From positions 1,674,001 through 1,738,000 of the forward strand of contig BQMF02000018.1 of the NCBI GenBank assembly GCA_027922465.2: 64,000 bases of DNA, in the 5' to 3' direction. The position numbers and the translations under genes were made by a program. Of the stretch, positions 12,985-35,204 are shown in pieces. The notes under the pieces were generated by a model. That model was not told the DNA's origin, made no database searches, and worked only from the letters and a program-made list of their open reading frames with translations. The DNA comes from Turritopsis dohrnii. Lineage: Eukaryota; Cnidaria; Hydrozoa; Anthoathecata; Oceaniidae. Numbering within the stretch: the stretch's first letter is position 1; every line of letters begins with the position of its first letter.

Positions 12985-13430
12985 CACAGTTTTTTTTTTA
13001 TAAGAATTACATAAATCGAAATGAGCCTCATGATTCTTAAAAATTTTCAGTTTTGAGCCTTAAAATATTCTTAAGTGATTCTTAAACTTTAAAAGAAGAG
13101 CAAGAAAATTTTTTTTTAATTAATGGTCAAAATATGTATATTTTCCCTTAAAGTAGTCTCAAACGTCCGAAAAAGAAGAAGGGACTAATTATTTTAACAA
13201 AACGTTAATAAGTTTGTTTCTTTTAGGATAATATCATCGAAAGCTCGAAAATGGTTATGCCTGATTTACACTGTAGATAAAAAAAACCGGAAAGTTGAAA
13301 AACTCTAACTGAAGAAAAAAATTGATTAAAATTTTTGAGGCTCAGCATTATTCTTAAAAGATTCTTAAAATTTTGCAAATTTGAGCCTTGTGATTCTTAT
13401 AAAAAGAATTCTTATAAAAAAAAAACTGTG
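12985..13430. mobile_element. Short TA-flanked inverted-repeat element
   Basis: The left end CACAGTTTTTTTTTTATAAG, followed by AATT, and its inverse at 13407-13430 are terminal inverted repeats flanked by TA. Subterminal GAGCCT and GATTCTTA motifs recur on both arms. Related GAGCCT-rich sequence occurs near 18545-18690 and 22310-22700. Confidence 0.7.
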
Positions 13431-13688
13431 TATTCATAAATTATCTACGATGTGTGTATCCAACCTCCTGGAAACTTCAGACATAAGAGTTAGCTTTATT
13501 TATGATAGCGATCATTAAAATTTGAAAGGTCACCGAAGCATTCAGCCGTGTTTGTACATGAACGTGGTGAACAGACTTTAGTTCGAATCCTTTTGTTGGC
13601 CAATTAAAATGCCATTGAAAGCATATCTAATGATCACATGTCCCAGATAACAACTTGTTGATTGTGCCTCAAATCACGGTTGCTAATA

Positions 13689-14333
13689 CAGTATACTCCC
13701 GTTAAGTGGGACCCCGGGTAAGTGGGACTTTCGCTAAGTGGGACGGAATTTGCCGGTCCCTTGAACTTTCTTATTAAATTAAGCCCAAAAACTTCGCTTA
13801 AGTGGGACCCCGGATAAGTGGGACTTTCGCTAAGTGGGACATGTTTTTGAGGTCCGTTGAACAAAAAACTCCGCTTAAGTGGGACTTCAATGCAATTCAA
13901 TGGCTTCGGAAAAAGAATACAAATAAATTCGAATTAGAAGATGCAATGTTTTTTTTCTGTGTTTGCTTGGTTGTTGTAGGATGTCGCAGCTAGGTCAAAA
14001 AAGAAAGCTTCAGAGGCGTATTCAGGGTCAGTCAAAAAAAGTGGAGGAGTTCAACATTACAATATTTCTTTTCAGTCTTAAGAGGCGATTAGGTTACTTG
14101 CACGCTTTCCTTTTCTAATTTGAATGACTAAACTCTCCTCCGCAAATTTTGACTGACCTCTGGCTACGCCTCTGAGCTTAGCACAAGATCGATTTCAAAT
14201 CTCGATAACTGGCACATTTTCATAGTTTTTCACCAAAGTTCCACTTATATGGATTTTCGGATAAGTGGGACATTCGCTAAGTGGGACCGAATTTCGCGGT
14301 CCCCTGGAAGTCCCACTTAACGGGAGTATACTG
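13689..14333. mobile_element. Tigger/pogo-like MITE with AAGTGGGAC repeats
   Basis: The left end CAGTATACTCCCGTTAAGTG, continuing GGAC, is repeated inverted at 14310-14333, and TA flanks both ends. The unit AAGTGGGAC/CGCTAAGTGGGAC recurs about five times near each end. Open frames crossing it (13634-13900 and 14265-14645) are made of these repeats and are not genes. Its right TA is also the left TA of the next element. Confidence 0.8.
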
Positions 14334-14335
14334 TA

Positions 14336-15511
14336 CAGTGTGTTTCAAAACTTTAGCGTCAAAAATTTTCATCGCATTTTTGAAGAAAATATCCAATCAA
14401 TTTTTGCCCCCGCAGCGAGCGTAAGCGAGCGAGGAGGCATAGTAATTTCACGAGATAGGCGAATGTCAGTTTCCGATTTTGTTCTTCATCATCTTCATCC
14501 TCCAACTTTTCGTGTTGACGTTACACGGTGGTATAGAATTAAACTGACTTTGCTTTTTTTTCCCTTTTCAAAGCATGGTACTGTAAGTGGAATGTTTTTT
14601 CGTATCTCTTTCCTAATTTATTATTATTTATACTATGTTATTTAGGAAGTTCGTATGATAAAATTGCTAAGACATTTTTCAAATTACTTTTGTGTTGTTT
14701 TAGTGCAGCGAACGACTAGGATTTTGAAGCACAGCTTGAAATCTGAAATTTTGACAACAACATTTTATTTTTGTATGTTTTAGCTCTAAATCTTTCATAC
14801 GCTAAGTTTTATTCAATGCACTGATTTTTGGCGGATCTTGCCTTAAAAAGATTTTAATTGGATTTATGTGTATGCAAGAAAGCCTACAAATTGTCGTTCT
14901 TCGTGTTTTCTTTCTTTTTTCTGTCCTCCAAACCTGGTGTGATCATGATCAATAAAACCTTCTTATATATATTTTCTTCTAGTTTTTTATGTAAACTTTG
15001 GCTATTTCTTGTTTCGAATCAAAGTTTGAAACACAGTTTTCTAATGGATTTTTCGCTTTAATTTTTTTTTTGAAAAAGTTTTTTTTTCTTTCTTTTGGTT
15101 CTTACAGAATTTCTTTAACAAATGTTTATCTTATTTTGATTATAAAATACGTATCCATGGTTTCAGTTCACACATTTCTTTTGTTTGTAGCCAATACTTT
15201 CTGATATTACTTGTTAATCCTTAATTACACTTTTTGAAAGGTATAAATTAGCATCAGTGTGACATAGGACTAAGTCATAACAAAAAGTAATAAAGTTTTT
15301 CTTTGTTTTTGTTTCCGTGTTGTATAGCTTGCAATGTATAGCTTGCTGTGTATGTACAAATTGGAATGCTTGAGTGCGGGGGCATTTTTAGCTAAAGCTA
15401 CATGCTAGTTATAAATTTCATATCGATGGAATCCCTTTTTTTTGGTCTTTCTCGTGATGTAATTTTTGTAGGAAATGGAAAAGTAGTAGAAGAGGAAACT
15501 AAAAAAAAAAA
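14336..15511. mobile_element. CAGTGTGTTTCAAAAC element carrying a nested insertion
   Basis: This copy starts with CAGTGTGTTTCAAAACTTTA after a TA. At about 14404-15386 it is interrupted by a second sequence bounded by the inverted ends TGCCCCCGCA and TGCGGGGGCA. The host element then resumes with ATAAATTTCATATCGATGG. The uninterrupted short relative at 15949-16110 shows where the insertion occurred. The inner sequence has an inverted relative at about 35640-37690. Confidence 0.6.
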
Positions 15512-15948
15512 AAAAAAGAGAATGGTGTATTTATCTCCCTTTTCTGAGGTCACTTGTGACCTGATAAGAATAGCAAGCGTACCACCACTCGACGAATTAA
15601 CGGAGCATTAATTTCATAATGGTTTCGGGCGAAACAAAACTCTAATCCTAATTAATTGCATTTCGGTCAATTAACAGAAACGAAGCTCTTTTCGGGTTGT
15701 CCTTCGTGGTGTAAACACACAAAATTTTCTTTCAACTCTGCCGATAAGAAAATGCATGATCACATTACTAATTAGGTAAAAACGATTTGTTGTTTTTTTT
15801 TCCATTGACATGTTGTTGTTTTTCGGATGAAACAACTTATAGAATTCTTTTAAGTCTCCCTTCATTGATCAACCCAGTTTTAGTGAAAAATATTCTTAAA
15901 AAGCCTCCTTTGTGGTTTGGTATGTTATGGGGTGTTTTAAGCCATCTA

Positions 15949-16110
15949 CAGTGTGTTTCAAAACTTTGGCGTCAAAAATTTTCATCGCATTTTTGAAGAA
16001 AATATACAATTAATTTTTATAAATTTCATATCGATGGAATTCTTATTTTTTGGTCTTTCTCGTGATGTAATTTTTGTAGGAAATGGAAAAGTAGAAGAAG
16101 ATAAAATTAA
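15949..16110. mobile_element. Short relative of the 14336 element
   Basis: It begins CAGTGTGTTTCAAAACTTTG after a TA. It follows the 14336 copy for about 68 bp, then continues directly with the sequence found at 15405-15511 (ATTTCATATCGATGGAATTC and GGTCTTTCTCGTGATG). It therefore lacks the roughly 1-kb inner insertion and gives the empty-site structure. Confidence 0.6.
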
Positions 16111-16365
16111 AAAATAAGTATGGAAAAACTCATTAAGACTTTTGACCGAGTTTAGTACATTTGACCTTGTCTTGTGCATTTAATCGTTTCACTGCATATA
16201 CTACTCAGTAAATCATCTATTTGTTGCGAACTTATAAACCTAAAAACACTGCAGTTGAGAAACGGAATATTGGCAGCGTTACAACTTCGTTATTAAACAG
16301 TTCAATAAAACAGAAGGACGGAATGCACAGTTCACGACTAAAGGAAACTCCAGGTAAGACGCCGC

Positions 16366-16455
16366 TTAAGGGGTGTTTACACGTAAAGATTCTTGAAAAA
16401 TACCTGCTTAAAAGAAATTTTTTTCAAAAACCCTTACGTGTAAACCGCCCTTTAG
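16366..16455. repeat. Small foldback repeat
   Basis: GTTTACACGTAA at about 16374 is matched by its inverse TTACGTGTAAAC at about 16435, with AAGGG and CCCTTT just outside. This makes a hairpin of about 90 nt that may be a very short MITE. A similar right-hand half, ending GTGTAAATTGCCCTTTA, lies near 32920-32936. Confidence 0.4.
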
Positions 16456-17477
16456 GACAAAACAAAATGATCCAGGCAATGTTTATTCTTCAATACCGAT
16501 ATACAAGTTATCCAAAAAAGGAACATGGAATAACAGAGCTCGTTTGGTTTTACTATATACAACACAACCATCTGAATATGGTACAAGATTTTCTTTACTT
16601 CTCATTCCTGAAGTGACTTGCAGGATAAGTTCACATCACAACTTCATAGCATAAACTTTACAAAGAATATTTTGTATACAAGAATATATAACTTTTTTTT
16701 ATTTGTGAGACCAAAATTTCAACACATTACTCGACTTTTATTTAGTAATTCAATTGAAAGTTTAACGATTATTATCGAAAGATTTTACAGAGAACATTTC
16801 AGCACACACTTGCGTTTTTCGGAACTTCCAACCCTGTGTAATAGAATGCCCATTCTGCAATCGGTTTTAGAGTTCGATCTATCGAAAGGTAAAGGTAAAA
16901 TAGCTGATACTCATAAACTGAAGCCACTTTAATTTCTTCTGGATTTTCATAACCATCTTACTACAGAATTCAACCAAATATAGCCTCGTTTCCTCATCCT
17001 CTTTTTTCGTTTTTATGAAAATAAAGGAAATACAAAAACACAAAATTAAAAGTGTCACGTGTATACAAAATCAAAAAAGTAAAATTATTCAGGATTCGAC
17101 ATAGATTGGAAGAAACTTCCTTCCTACACTACTTGTAAGAAAACTCCATGTGCATTTGTAACTATAGAAACGTATAAACAGAACAAGAAAACCAACTTGT
17201 AACGCAACACCAATTTTCAGACCATGTAAAGTTTGTTATGTACGATAAAACTTACAAAAAATCGCCAACCAAATCACAGGACAACCAACTTGAACCAATT
17301 GTAATTACACGATAACTATCATTTCTTCTTAGCCTTTTTTTCTTTCATTACTTTATCTTTTTTTGGTGTTTTTATAGAAAATTATTAAGGAGGCCATCCG
17401 AACCACAATGTAACAGCTCCATTTAGTTAAAAGAAAAACGTATATACAGAGAACCATCTCACAGATTGAAGAATGTT

Positions 17478-20400
17478 TCACATATCCATGGCAAACATAT
17501 CGTCATCTGAAACAAAACAAAACAAAGATGCTTTAAATGCCATGCAAAGAAAATTAACGTCATTAAGGAACAGAAAGGAAACGTTAAAAGGTAAATGTTA
17601 TTGGAAAAACAGTGAAGTGGTGTCACAACCGAAACTGAAATTGAATTACTGGTAGTCTTAAAAATACCATATACAAGAGAGGTCTTTGTGAAACATTTTC
17701 ATGGAAAGACAACTCTTTCCTACTAAGGGGCTATTCATATGGAGGTGAGCTGGCCCGTTTAGCCAGGCTAGCTCACTTAGCAGAGATCTCACTGTTATTA
17801 AGAAATCTTTATAAAAATAAATTGTGTTCATATGAAAAGCGGGCTAGCTCACTTAAGTGAGATCGCATTTCATTTGACCGGGATCTCACCTAGGTGAGAT
17901 GAAATTTGTTCATATGAACAGACCAGCCCGGTTTGGTGGGATAGATTTTAGACAAGTGCGCACGCGTCGAAATTCGAATTATTGTTTACGTGATTTAAAA
18001 AACATTCTCCAGCCCGATTAAATGGGATGCGAAAAGCTATATGAACGCTGGGTGAATTTCATCTCATTCAAGTGAGCCAGCCCGGTTAACCGTGCCAGCT
18101 CACCTCCATATGAGCAGCCCCAAGAATTGAGGGCATACAGACACCTAGAAAATTTGTTGGATTATCAGAAAAACAGGTTATCATTAAGATAAAAGTACAT
18201 ATATACCAGTTTTCTTTTCTTCTTGATTTTGAGCAGTTTTTGGAGGTTCTTCAGGAATACCATTATTTTCAGAAGCTAACAGCTCTTCATCTTCTTCAAT
18301 TATTTTCCCATGATCATCCAGAGTGACACCAGGAATAACAGGTAGCTTCGTCGGAGTCTGTGATAATGGTGAACTTTTTAAATCCAACAGAAACTTCCTT
18401 TCATATATGATCCGGGTACCTTGAATAATATGATAAAAATGTTAAGTTTATTACTCATTGACTATAAACGTGCTTCCATGTTCTTCTTTCACCTTCGCCT
18501 CTATAACCAAGCATAGCCTACATTTTTTTATGAGAAACATTGAAATCTGACCTGAGGCTGATTGTTTATTTTTGAGCCTTTTTCAGCCTGAATTGTTCTT
18601 ATTTTGTTCTTAGCATTAGGAAGTCTCAGATTTCAGCCTCATTCTATCCTTATTTATGGAATGTCCAGTAAAATAAAAAACAAAAATCTTTTTGAAACAC
18701 CTTTGCTGCAAGTCTTGTTCTTGTTTCTCGAATTAATTTGAAACACAGCATGGTAGTAACACAAATAAATATTAAAACTGGTAGCCATTTGGCACTATCC
18801 TAATACGAGCATGTAAATTTTTGTTTGTAGAAAAGGAAATTTGAAATAATGAGGCCAAAAGTTTCTTGTTATGCAAACCTATAATTATGTAAAGCTGTTC
18901 GTAAGTTGCACCATCATGAATATATTTTGTACTATCATTGCAGGTGAGAAAAGAAACGAGTGAGTGAGTTCTAAACAGATAGAACTCATATCCTGAATTG
19001 TTTTTATTTTACAAAAAAAGATTTCCAAAAAAAGTTGGAAACCATTATTATTAATGGCAAAAAATGTAACAATAATGTGAAGTATGGATGAGAAAGTGAA
19101 AGAGATAAGAATAATATGATTTCCAATCTTGTATGTTTATCTATTTTAACAATAAAATAGTAATTTCCTATGGAAAAAAGGCAATAATTTTGTAAATTAT
19201 ACAGCTAGCATTATTTTGTCTTTCTAGTGTTTTCTAATTCTATTCCTTAAAAGAAAAAAAACAACAACAACAACAAAAAAAAACAAAACAACAATAACAA
19301 CAAGTGTTGTCAGAACCTTATGAGTAATCCGAAACTTTTTGTGGAAACCATATAAAAATTAGTTATAGTTGGAATTAAATTAAACACAGCATTTTTTTAT
19401 ATAAAAGTTTTTTGTGGTTCAAAAAGCAAAACTCCTAGACAGATTCATGCATAACTGAAATGTTCAACTAGCAGAAATAACATTCTTGAATTGTTTGTAC
19501 TGACTTGGTGTGCTATATTTTATTTCATTTCATTATAGCTTTTAACTTTAGCATGGGTCAGGCACAATGACGAGGTCATAGCCTTAAAAATCAAAATAAC
19601 ATTTTCTTGAAAAAAAACGAACATGAATTGGTAAATGCTAAGATGTTCTTTATTCTTTGCTGAATTTATGCTTTGCTGCATAAAGCATACCCAACTGACT
19701 CTGCAAGCCAAAAGGTCTTTAGTGACCATTTTATCCTCATCAAATGTCACCAAAATCAAAAACCTTCAAATACACCTTTGCTTTCATTGTATGTAAACAC
19801 AGACTCTATGTACATGCTATTAAACACGAGGGAGGGTGCCATGTATAAAAATGGACAATACTACCTTTCTGAAAACGATTTGTGTATCCATAAACAACAC
19901 AAGACTGTAGCTTAATATTTTTTGACTAGTTTTTAAGAAAGTCCACTTTCATTTTCACTCTAATTAATATATTAATACATAACTTCAAAAAAATTGGGTG
20001 GATAAAGTTCGGGGGAATTAATTTTGGGCGTAGTTTTTTGGGCAAGGTTTTGACAATTTTTGTGCATTAAAGATTTTGAGCAGAAAGTTATTTTCAGTGC
20101 TATATTACCACCAATCGATTACACATGACACTTGCAAGCTTCCAATATATGCTATTTTAATTTATTGCTTGTTCACATGACTTGTTAGGAACGTCAACCA
20201 CGACTTACTACTTTTAATCTAAGACCCAAATTGAAATGGAGAAAAAATAAATAAATAGAAAAAAAAGTCTCTTTTTGGTAAATAAATAAATCAGTTTAAA
20301 AACAAAATGGACAAAACATAAGATACGGTATCAAGACCAGCAATTTTCCATGACTCGAGAATCATGTCTATAAATCCCTTTTAGTCATTGGGCATGCTTT

Positions 20401-23400
20401 GGTTTCATACCTGAAAGTGTCATAGAAACATTAACATCATTAATATCATTTCCTTTGTCTAATTATTTCTTGACTTGTTCAGTATGCTTCAACTTTTCCT
20501 CAAAAAATTCTTGGGTATGACAATTTACATTTAGATGAAGCATTTAAAAACAATTGTATGTTGCTGGGAACATACAAAATTAGACAAAATTTCTTCAATG
20601 AAATAGGTCACTTTTTTGTAGTGTGTCCAAGAAAGACATCAAATAGCAACATTGATTTTTGAACTGATGGCAAGCCAAGCTGTTCTTTTTTTGACTTAAT
20701 GTATGGAAGGATTTTGATTGAATCAAAAAGCTTATTAGTAACTTTCAGATGATATGATTTTTAGATTAATTCACACAAAATATGAAAATTTATATTTACA
20801 AAATTTTGGGTGTTAAAAAATTTGGGCATACATCAAGAATTGCACGAATTTTATTAGTAGTTAATGTAATTATTTTCAAGACTCTCTTGGCCTCACCACG
20901 GGAATGGTAGTCAGATATCTCTTTGGTAACACTTTGGATACATAACATTGGTAAGATAGCTTCCCTAACAGAAAATAAATTTTTAGATTCTCTCAAACAG
21001 CTACTCATAATACAACTGCTTAGTTAGGCAGGTGCATAATCATAACAACATATTATACAAACAAAAGTAACATGATCGATTCTTTGATGTAAAAAAACAA
21101 CAATTTATTAAGTTCATAAAAACTGTTTCCGTAAGATTTTTGCTGATTTCAGTATCATCCAAATTAGAGGACCTCTTATTATAACAAACAAGAGCAAGAT
21201 GGCGCCAAACTGTAGCAGCAAGCAGCATACTTTCGAAAGCACGACCAAAAATTGCCATAAAAAAAGTTAGTGTAAAGAGGTCTTATCGAATGTAAATGGG
21301 GTCTTATTAAGAAATGCCACCAGCAAATAATATTCAAGACAAAGAAATGTACATACATGAGTCGAATTTTTTCAAGAAAAAAATTATAAGAACTTATGTG
21401 TAAAAAACGTGTCTGCTTCGAAAAAAATTAAAAACAATAACAAAGAATCCATGGACTCAAGAAACCAAAAACTGTGATCTTTGAAATATTTAATGCAAAA
21501 TGACGGTTTAGATAGCTGACAAACTTTAGATGTAATTAAAAAGTTTGTTAAGGTTGAACTACCGACGATAAAATCGTACCTTACATCCAAATGTTAAGCA
21601 TTTTTAGTAAAAGGAACTACTTACTACTTTTAACTTAAGGCCTTACTACCAAAATATCTCTTTCTTCATGTATTATTTAAGCGATGAAATATCAGAAAAA
21701 TTTATTTTAGAATATTTGCTGGATAACCTTCGAATATTTTTAGACTGCGTTCCTTTGTGAGATTTCATATGATTTTCTGAACGAAATCTGATCGGCTGTT
21801 AAGCGTAGGCTAAAAACTGCCGTTTCGGCCGGAGGAGTAGTAGTAGTATAGGAGTAGTAGTAGGAGTCCAAGGGTGTTTTAATACGGTATTCGCTTACGC
21901 TGCTACCGTAATAAATAACAAAGAAATCATCAAAAGTATCAAAAATTATCATGACAAGAGCCAGATTTTTTTGATAAAGCTTTCCTTCACACTTCATTAT
22001 GTGGAAAAACGTATAAACAGCAACTTCTTACCTGGATTATTATTGTTATTTATTTGTACTAATTACTATTATAGACTATTAATTATTCTATCAGATTTTG
22101 CCAACAAAACAAAATGAGCCTTTTCAATGTGCCAATAACTTTGGTTAGTACATTGACCATATTTTGTTTTTTTATGGCAGTTCATTACAAAAGTTGACAA
22201 AACAAAAAACAATAACAAGAATTGTATAGTAAAGGTGTTTTAAATAGATTTATTTATAATGTAAGTTCCAAAAATAACATAATCAGGTTGAAATTTGAAG
22301 CAGTGTTCTTAGTGCTAAGAATAAACTAAGAACAATTCAGGCTGACAAAGGCTCTGGTGCCTTTAAAATATGAACAACCAGCCTCAGGTCAAATCTTACT
22401 GGTTCTCATAAAAAATGTATGTATACAGGCTTTTTTTTATAAGATGTGCCTCAGATTTGGCCAAATATATACCACAAAATAAGAACAACCTCAGGCTCAA
22501 ATCATTGTTCCAAAATTTAAAAAATGCCTGAGCCTGAATTATCTTTTTTTCACCTTCAACAAATGTGTGGATGAGTTATTACCAAATAGCAACCATACTT
22601 TTTACCAGATGTTTTTAAAAACAAGGTATTTTTATTTTACTGGATATTCCATAAATAAGAACAAAATGAGGCTTTTCTGGTTCTTATAAAAAAAGTGTGT
22701 AATATATTACCTAAACTATGGACTGCAAGGAAACAAACAATTTTGTAAGAGATCCTAAAAATGCAAGGGGCGTATTTCAGATTTTACCGCAACAAAACCT
22801 TTAAACACATTGGGTCACATGGTTAGTTAGGGGTTCACCAGGCTGAAGAAAACAAGCAGATATCAAAGCACAAAATCATTTTATTTTCTCAGCTTTGTTT
22901 GTAAACATTAGTATTTTTTCCTTGATATTAAGTCATTTTCCTGAAAATGATATGATATGCACATATAATTTTGTGTTGTATATATATTATTTGGTTTTCA
23001 GGATGCCTTTGAAAGACAATAAGATATAGATTTCTTGCAATTTATATAACACTTGAATCTATTCTTGTGAGGTTTGTTTGATTATATGTTTAAACCAGCT
23101 ATTATCTATGACTTGGGTTCAGGTTACGAAAATTGTTACTTTAAGTTTACTTTTAAAGTAACTATAGTTTTAACTTTTAATCTCAGTTATTTTTATATTA
23201 TTACCATAATAAATCTATTCTCAGTGCCAATGCATGCATTTTGGTATAAAGAACTTCATAAATACAACTACAAATTTGTATGGGTATTATGGATTTGAAA
23301 TTCAAAGCAATGAATTTGTTGAAACTAGAAGGGTAACAGACATCATGATCATACACAATAATGGGTAGGTGTAAAGTATGATAGCATTTCAGTACTTAGC

Positions 23401-23591
23401 ATGAAAAAGTGGGATAAAATGAACTAAGTATTGAAAAGTAAATAATCAAATAAATTTTGCAACATACCTCCTGGTGTTGTACTAAAAATCGTTCCACCAG
23501 GCGTTTCAGAATATCGGGATGGCATTTGATGAGGTTCACTTATTTGTACACGTCGTACAGGAATACTCTTCGTTGTACTTACGTTACTCAT
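17478..23591 (-). CDS. EIF4EBP: eIF4E-binding protein (4E-BP), three coding exons
   Basis: The protein binds eIF4E and blocks cap-dependent translation until phosphorylated by mTORC1; it acts in the cytoplasm. Coding exons on the minus strand are 23591-23468, 18419-18207 and 17506-17478. They total 366 nt (121 residues plus stop) and all junctions are GT-AG with matching phase. Visible features are TPGG at residues 30-33 and a second TTPGG at 38-42 (the usual priming Thr-Pro sites), the eIF4E-binding motif YERKFLL at 47-53, SSPLSQTP at 57-64 with further Ser/Thr-Pro sites, and a C-terminal TOS-type motif FAMDM at 117-121 supplied by a 29-nt last exon. The length matches animal 4E-BPs (about 118-120 residues). 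Which paralogue it corresponds to cannot be told. The introns (about 0.7 and 5.0 kb) are filled with repeats. Confidence 0.93.
17727..18121. mobile_element. MITE in the second intron of the 4E-BP gene
   Basis: GGGGCTATTCATATGGAGGT (then GAGCTGGC) at the left is repeated inverted at 18094-18121 (GCCAGCTCACCTCCATATGA, then GCAGCCCC). Inner copies of CTCACTTAAGTGAGAT-like palindromes are present. There is no coding sequence. I could not define a target duplication. Confidence 0.75.
18420..23467. other. First intron of the 4E-BP gene, repeat-rich, no other gene seen
   Basis: The stretch holds related GAGCCT/CAGGCT repeats at about 18540-18690 and, inverted, at 22310-22700. At 21790-21920 an inverted copy of the repeat at 3290-3410 is marked by AGCGAATACCGTATTAAAA and poly-triplet runs. 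The small open frames here show no recognisable domain. Confidence 0.5.
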
Positions 23592-25310
23592 CTTTAGTTT
23601 TGCCTGAAAGGGATAGATACAAAAAACGATTTAACGTATACAACTCCAGGTGTACTTCTGCTCGCGTCCCTTGTCGTCTTCGCCAGCCTTCTTCGACTCG
23701 CACGTTTTCCTCAGTATCAGTATGTGGACTAACGTACCGAATGAAAATAAAATGCTTCTGAATGGAACTTTAGAGTTTCCGTCAGGCAAAGGGAAAAATA
23801 AAATGTTTTGGTTCAAAAATGTAAACATCACGTGCCTTATCACGTGACCACACAGCAAAAGTTTATTTTGCATTATCATGTTTCATCATGGATATTAAAT
23901 ATCCATCATCTAAATCAAGTTTCTTCATACTACATTTACACGGGTTGGAAACTTTTACGGACTGTGTTTGTATATTTTTAGTACAACCCCGTTAAGTTTG
24001 ACACCGTTTAAGTCGGACTTTTTTTGAGTTTCGAACGCCCAAACTTCGAAAATTCGAAAGGAATATTTTAAAATCAAAACAATGCATTTTTCAATGTATT
24101 TGTGTTCAGATTGAAGTTTTTAAAAAACAATGACGTCAAAGCTGCAAACTAGTGAATTAGAAAAGACCATTGCTATAATAAGAGATAATAAGATAATAAG
24201 AGAGGGTCGAAAATGCTGAAAATAAGTGTATATGAACACTAAAAATTGCACCTAGACTATGATCGCAATTTTAAAAATAAGCCAGGACTCTAAACAAATC
24301 GTGAAAGTGCCTAGTGTAAACGTAGTTTTAAACTTGCAAAGCTAAACAGCTGCAGGAAAAAGCCATTACACCGTGCACAAGGAATTGGTAAACACGACGA
24401 ATCATGTTACGCTTTTGACCTGTGTACAACTTTGGTACAGAGTCTTTTTTACACGGCAATTTTTGTCATCTCCCGACGTTACAATTTCTGTGCTAGCAAA
24501 CAATGATCTGCTTTCGTTCGTAAAATTTAACACTGAGTTTGAATGTAACACAGTAGAATCTCTAAGCGGACGACGCCATCACTGGTAAGGTGACATTTGT
24601 ACTCGCGTCGATTCACCTTCGATTGAGAGACACTTGTTGTGTGGAGGAACACACAATACTTAGGTTGCTTTCTTATTTTCCACGAATTTAACAGCTTTCA
24701 AATAAAAACCAAAGGGACTTTCCACCTGGAGAAAATAACCTCAATCAGCGGATCCCCTCGGCCCACTTGTTAAGAAAAATTTTCATTGTGTTCATTCCTC
24801 GGAACAGACAGGGGAAAAACTTCGTGATCTGAACACGTGTACCAGGTTCTTTTCTGTTGCGTCATTGCGTTATGAACAAACGAAACTTTTTGAAGTTTCT
24901 CCGCCGTTGTAATTTCTTTCCACATGAACAAAATTATGCCTCAGAGCAAAGACAGAAACACTAAAGTGAAGATTTCCATCACTTAAAACCAATTAGGAAC
25001 GGAAGTTATATTTCGGATTATATTTCTTATGCGAGATTGAAGAGGTATGAGGCGCACAGCAAACGAGAAATATTGCATAATGCCGCCACGCACCTACACC
25101 TGCCATTTCCCGGGCGGAAAATTGTCGAGTAGTGGAGTAAGTAGTAAAATGTTACTTATTGAAACGTTTTGATTAGCCAATCAGGTTGGCCGAAAATCAA
25201 ACATCGGATGTTTATAAGTTTCAAGGTTAGGTGCTCAAATGTATTTGTCATACATTCGAATCCATTAACAGAAACTACGACATTTATATTCCAAATCTAT
25301 TATATTTCCA
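23592..25310. other. Intergenic region between the RPS23 3' end and the 4E-BP start
   Basis: It contains the presumed 4E-BP promoter and 5' leader next to 23591. A lone MITE-type end, ACAACCCCGTTAAGTTTGAC, lies near 23983, and another, CAGTAGAATCTCTAAGCGGA, near 24551. I find no coding sequence. The 3' end of RPS23 lies just beyond 25310. Confidence 0.5.
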
Positions 25311-33896
<8,586 letters not shown>

Positions 33897-34857
33897 GTTG
33901 TCGATTTAAAAGATCTACCATATTTCTGCGCACACGGAAAATTGGAAGTCAATCCCAGCATGCCATTTTACGCCAAGCGCAGGGCGAAATTTTAGAACCC
34001 ACACTACACGAAGGTATATTAGATCCACTTAATTTTTCTTTTTTCTCCAAATTATTGCTAAATTTAATTGATACACGAAAATAAAATTTTTTAAACTTTT
34101 AATTTACACTACAAATAATATTGTATTTTCATTTTAAATTTTAAATCTGACATCACAATAGATGTAAAAAGCTTCGCTTAATGTGTACATACCATTAAGT
34201 GCGTTTTTATAAAATACATTCCAAAATGGCAGAAGTGCTATGATCAAGCTTTGTTGACGACATGGAACTTCAGTTCTCATAATGGTAAAATTTTTCAACT
34301 TTCTGTCCGTTAAATTCTTTTAGTTCTAATGATAACGTTCAAAAAGAAAAGACTGAAATACAATCACGTGAATAACTCAGACAGAGTTGTGTTGTGTTGT
34401 GTGTGTGTGGTGGCCAAACACGAGGACTGATCTTCACAGCATATAGCTTGAATCTCTGTCTTAACTTCCTTGACTGCATGGCCGAAATATTTACTAAGAA
34501 AGTCTCTTTGATTATATCCTGTGCGTTCATGACACGTTGCATAATACAATGTAGCAAAAAAAAAACAACGAAGAAAAAAAACCATTGAAAAAAGAAAAAC
34601 TTATTATGTTGCTATAATGTGAAAGATCACATGTGCAGCTGGTTGCGTAATAAAATGTAGCATAAAAAACGAAGGAAAAACCATTGAAAAAGAAAAACTT
34701 ATTATGTTATTACGAAATGAAAGGAATGTGAAGGATCAAAATGTTAGAAATCACACGTGGTATAGTGCAATGAGAAGCGTATTTTGAGATAAGAAAAAGC
34801 GCCGAAAATAATAAATTTATACAATCCAAATTTATGGTTACCTATCACATATGTGTA

Positions 34858-35204
34858 AAGGCCGACCTCCACTTGTGCGATTTTGCCCTACGTACGTACG
34901 TGGCCAGTTTTGCACATGCTCAGTGACAACTATTGCTCAACTTTGTTAGCCGTCAACGGTCAGATTTTATGTGCTTGGAAGTAGGATTCGATTCTACTTT
35001 TTCAGGCGGCCACGCAGCCATCTAGCGTGTGAGTCAATCAAATTTCAAGAAAAATGCAAGCATTGCAAAAAATTGTAAACGTTGCGAAAAAAAGAAACAC
35101 TAAACACCTGGTGTTTCTTTTATTAACTGGAGATTCAAATTAATTGGCCGCGTGGCGCCGAGCGGATGTTCATATGTATGTATGCACAAGTGGAGGTCAG
35201 CCTT
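34858..35204. mobile_element. Short inverted-repeat element (MITE)
   Basis: AAGGCCGACCTCCACTTGTG at the left matches the inverse at 35184-35204 (GCACAAGTGGAGGTCAGCCTT) with one mismatch. The interior has no reading frame. It lies upstream of the RPS23 promoter. Confidence 0.75.

Noticed and set aside
13634..13900. Small minus-strand protein with VPLSESPTYPGSHL repeats
   Set aside because: It is encoded wholly by the subterminal AAGTGGGAC repeats of a MITE.
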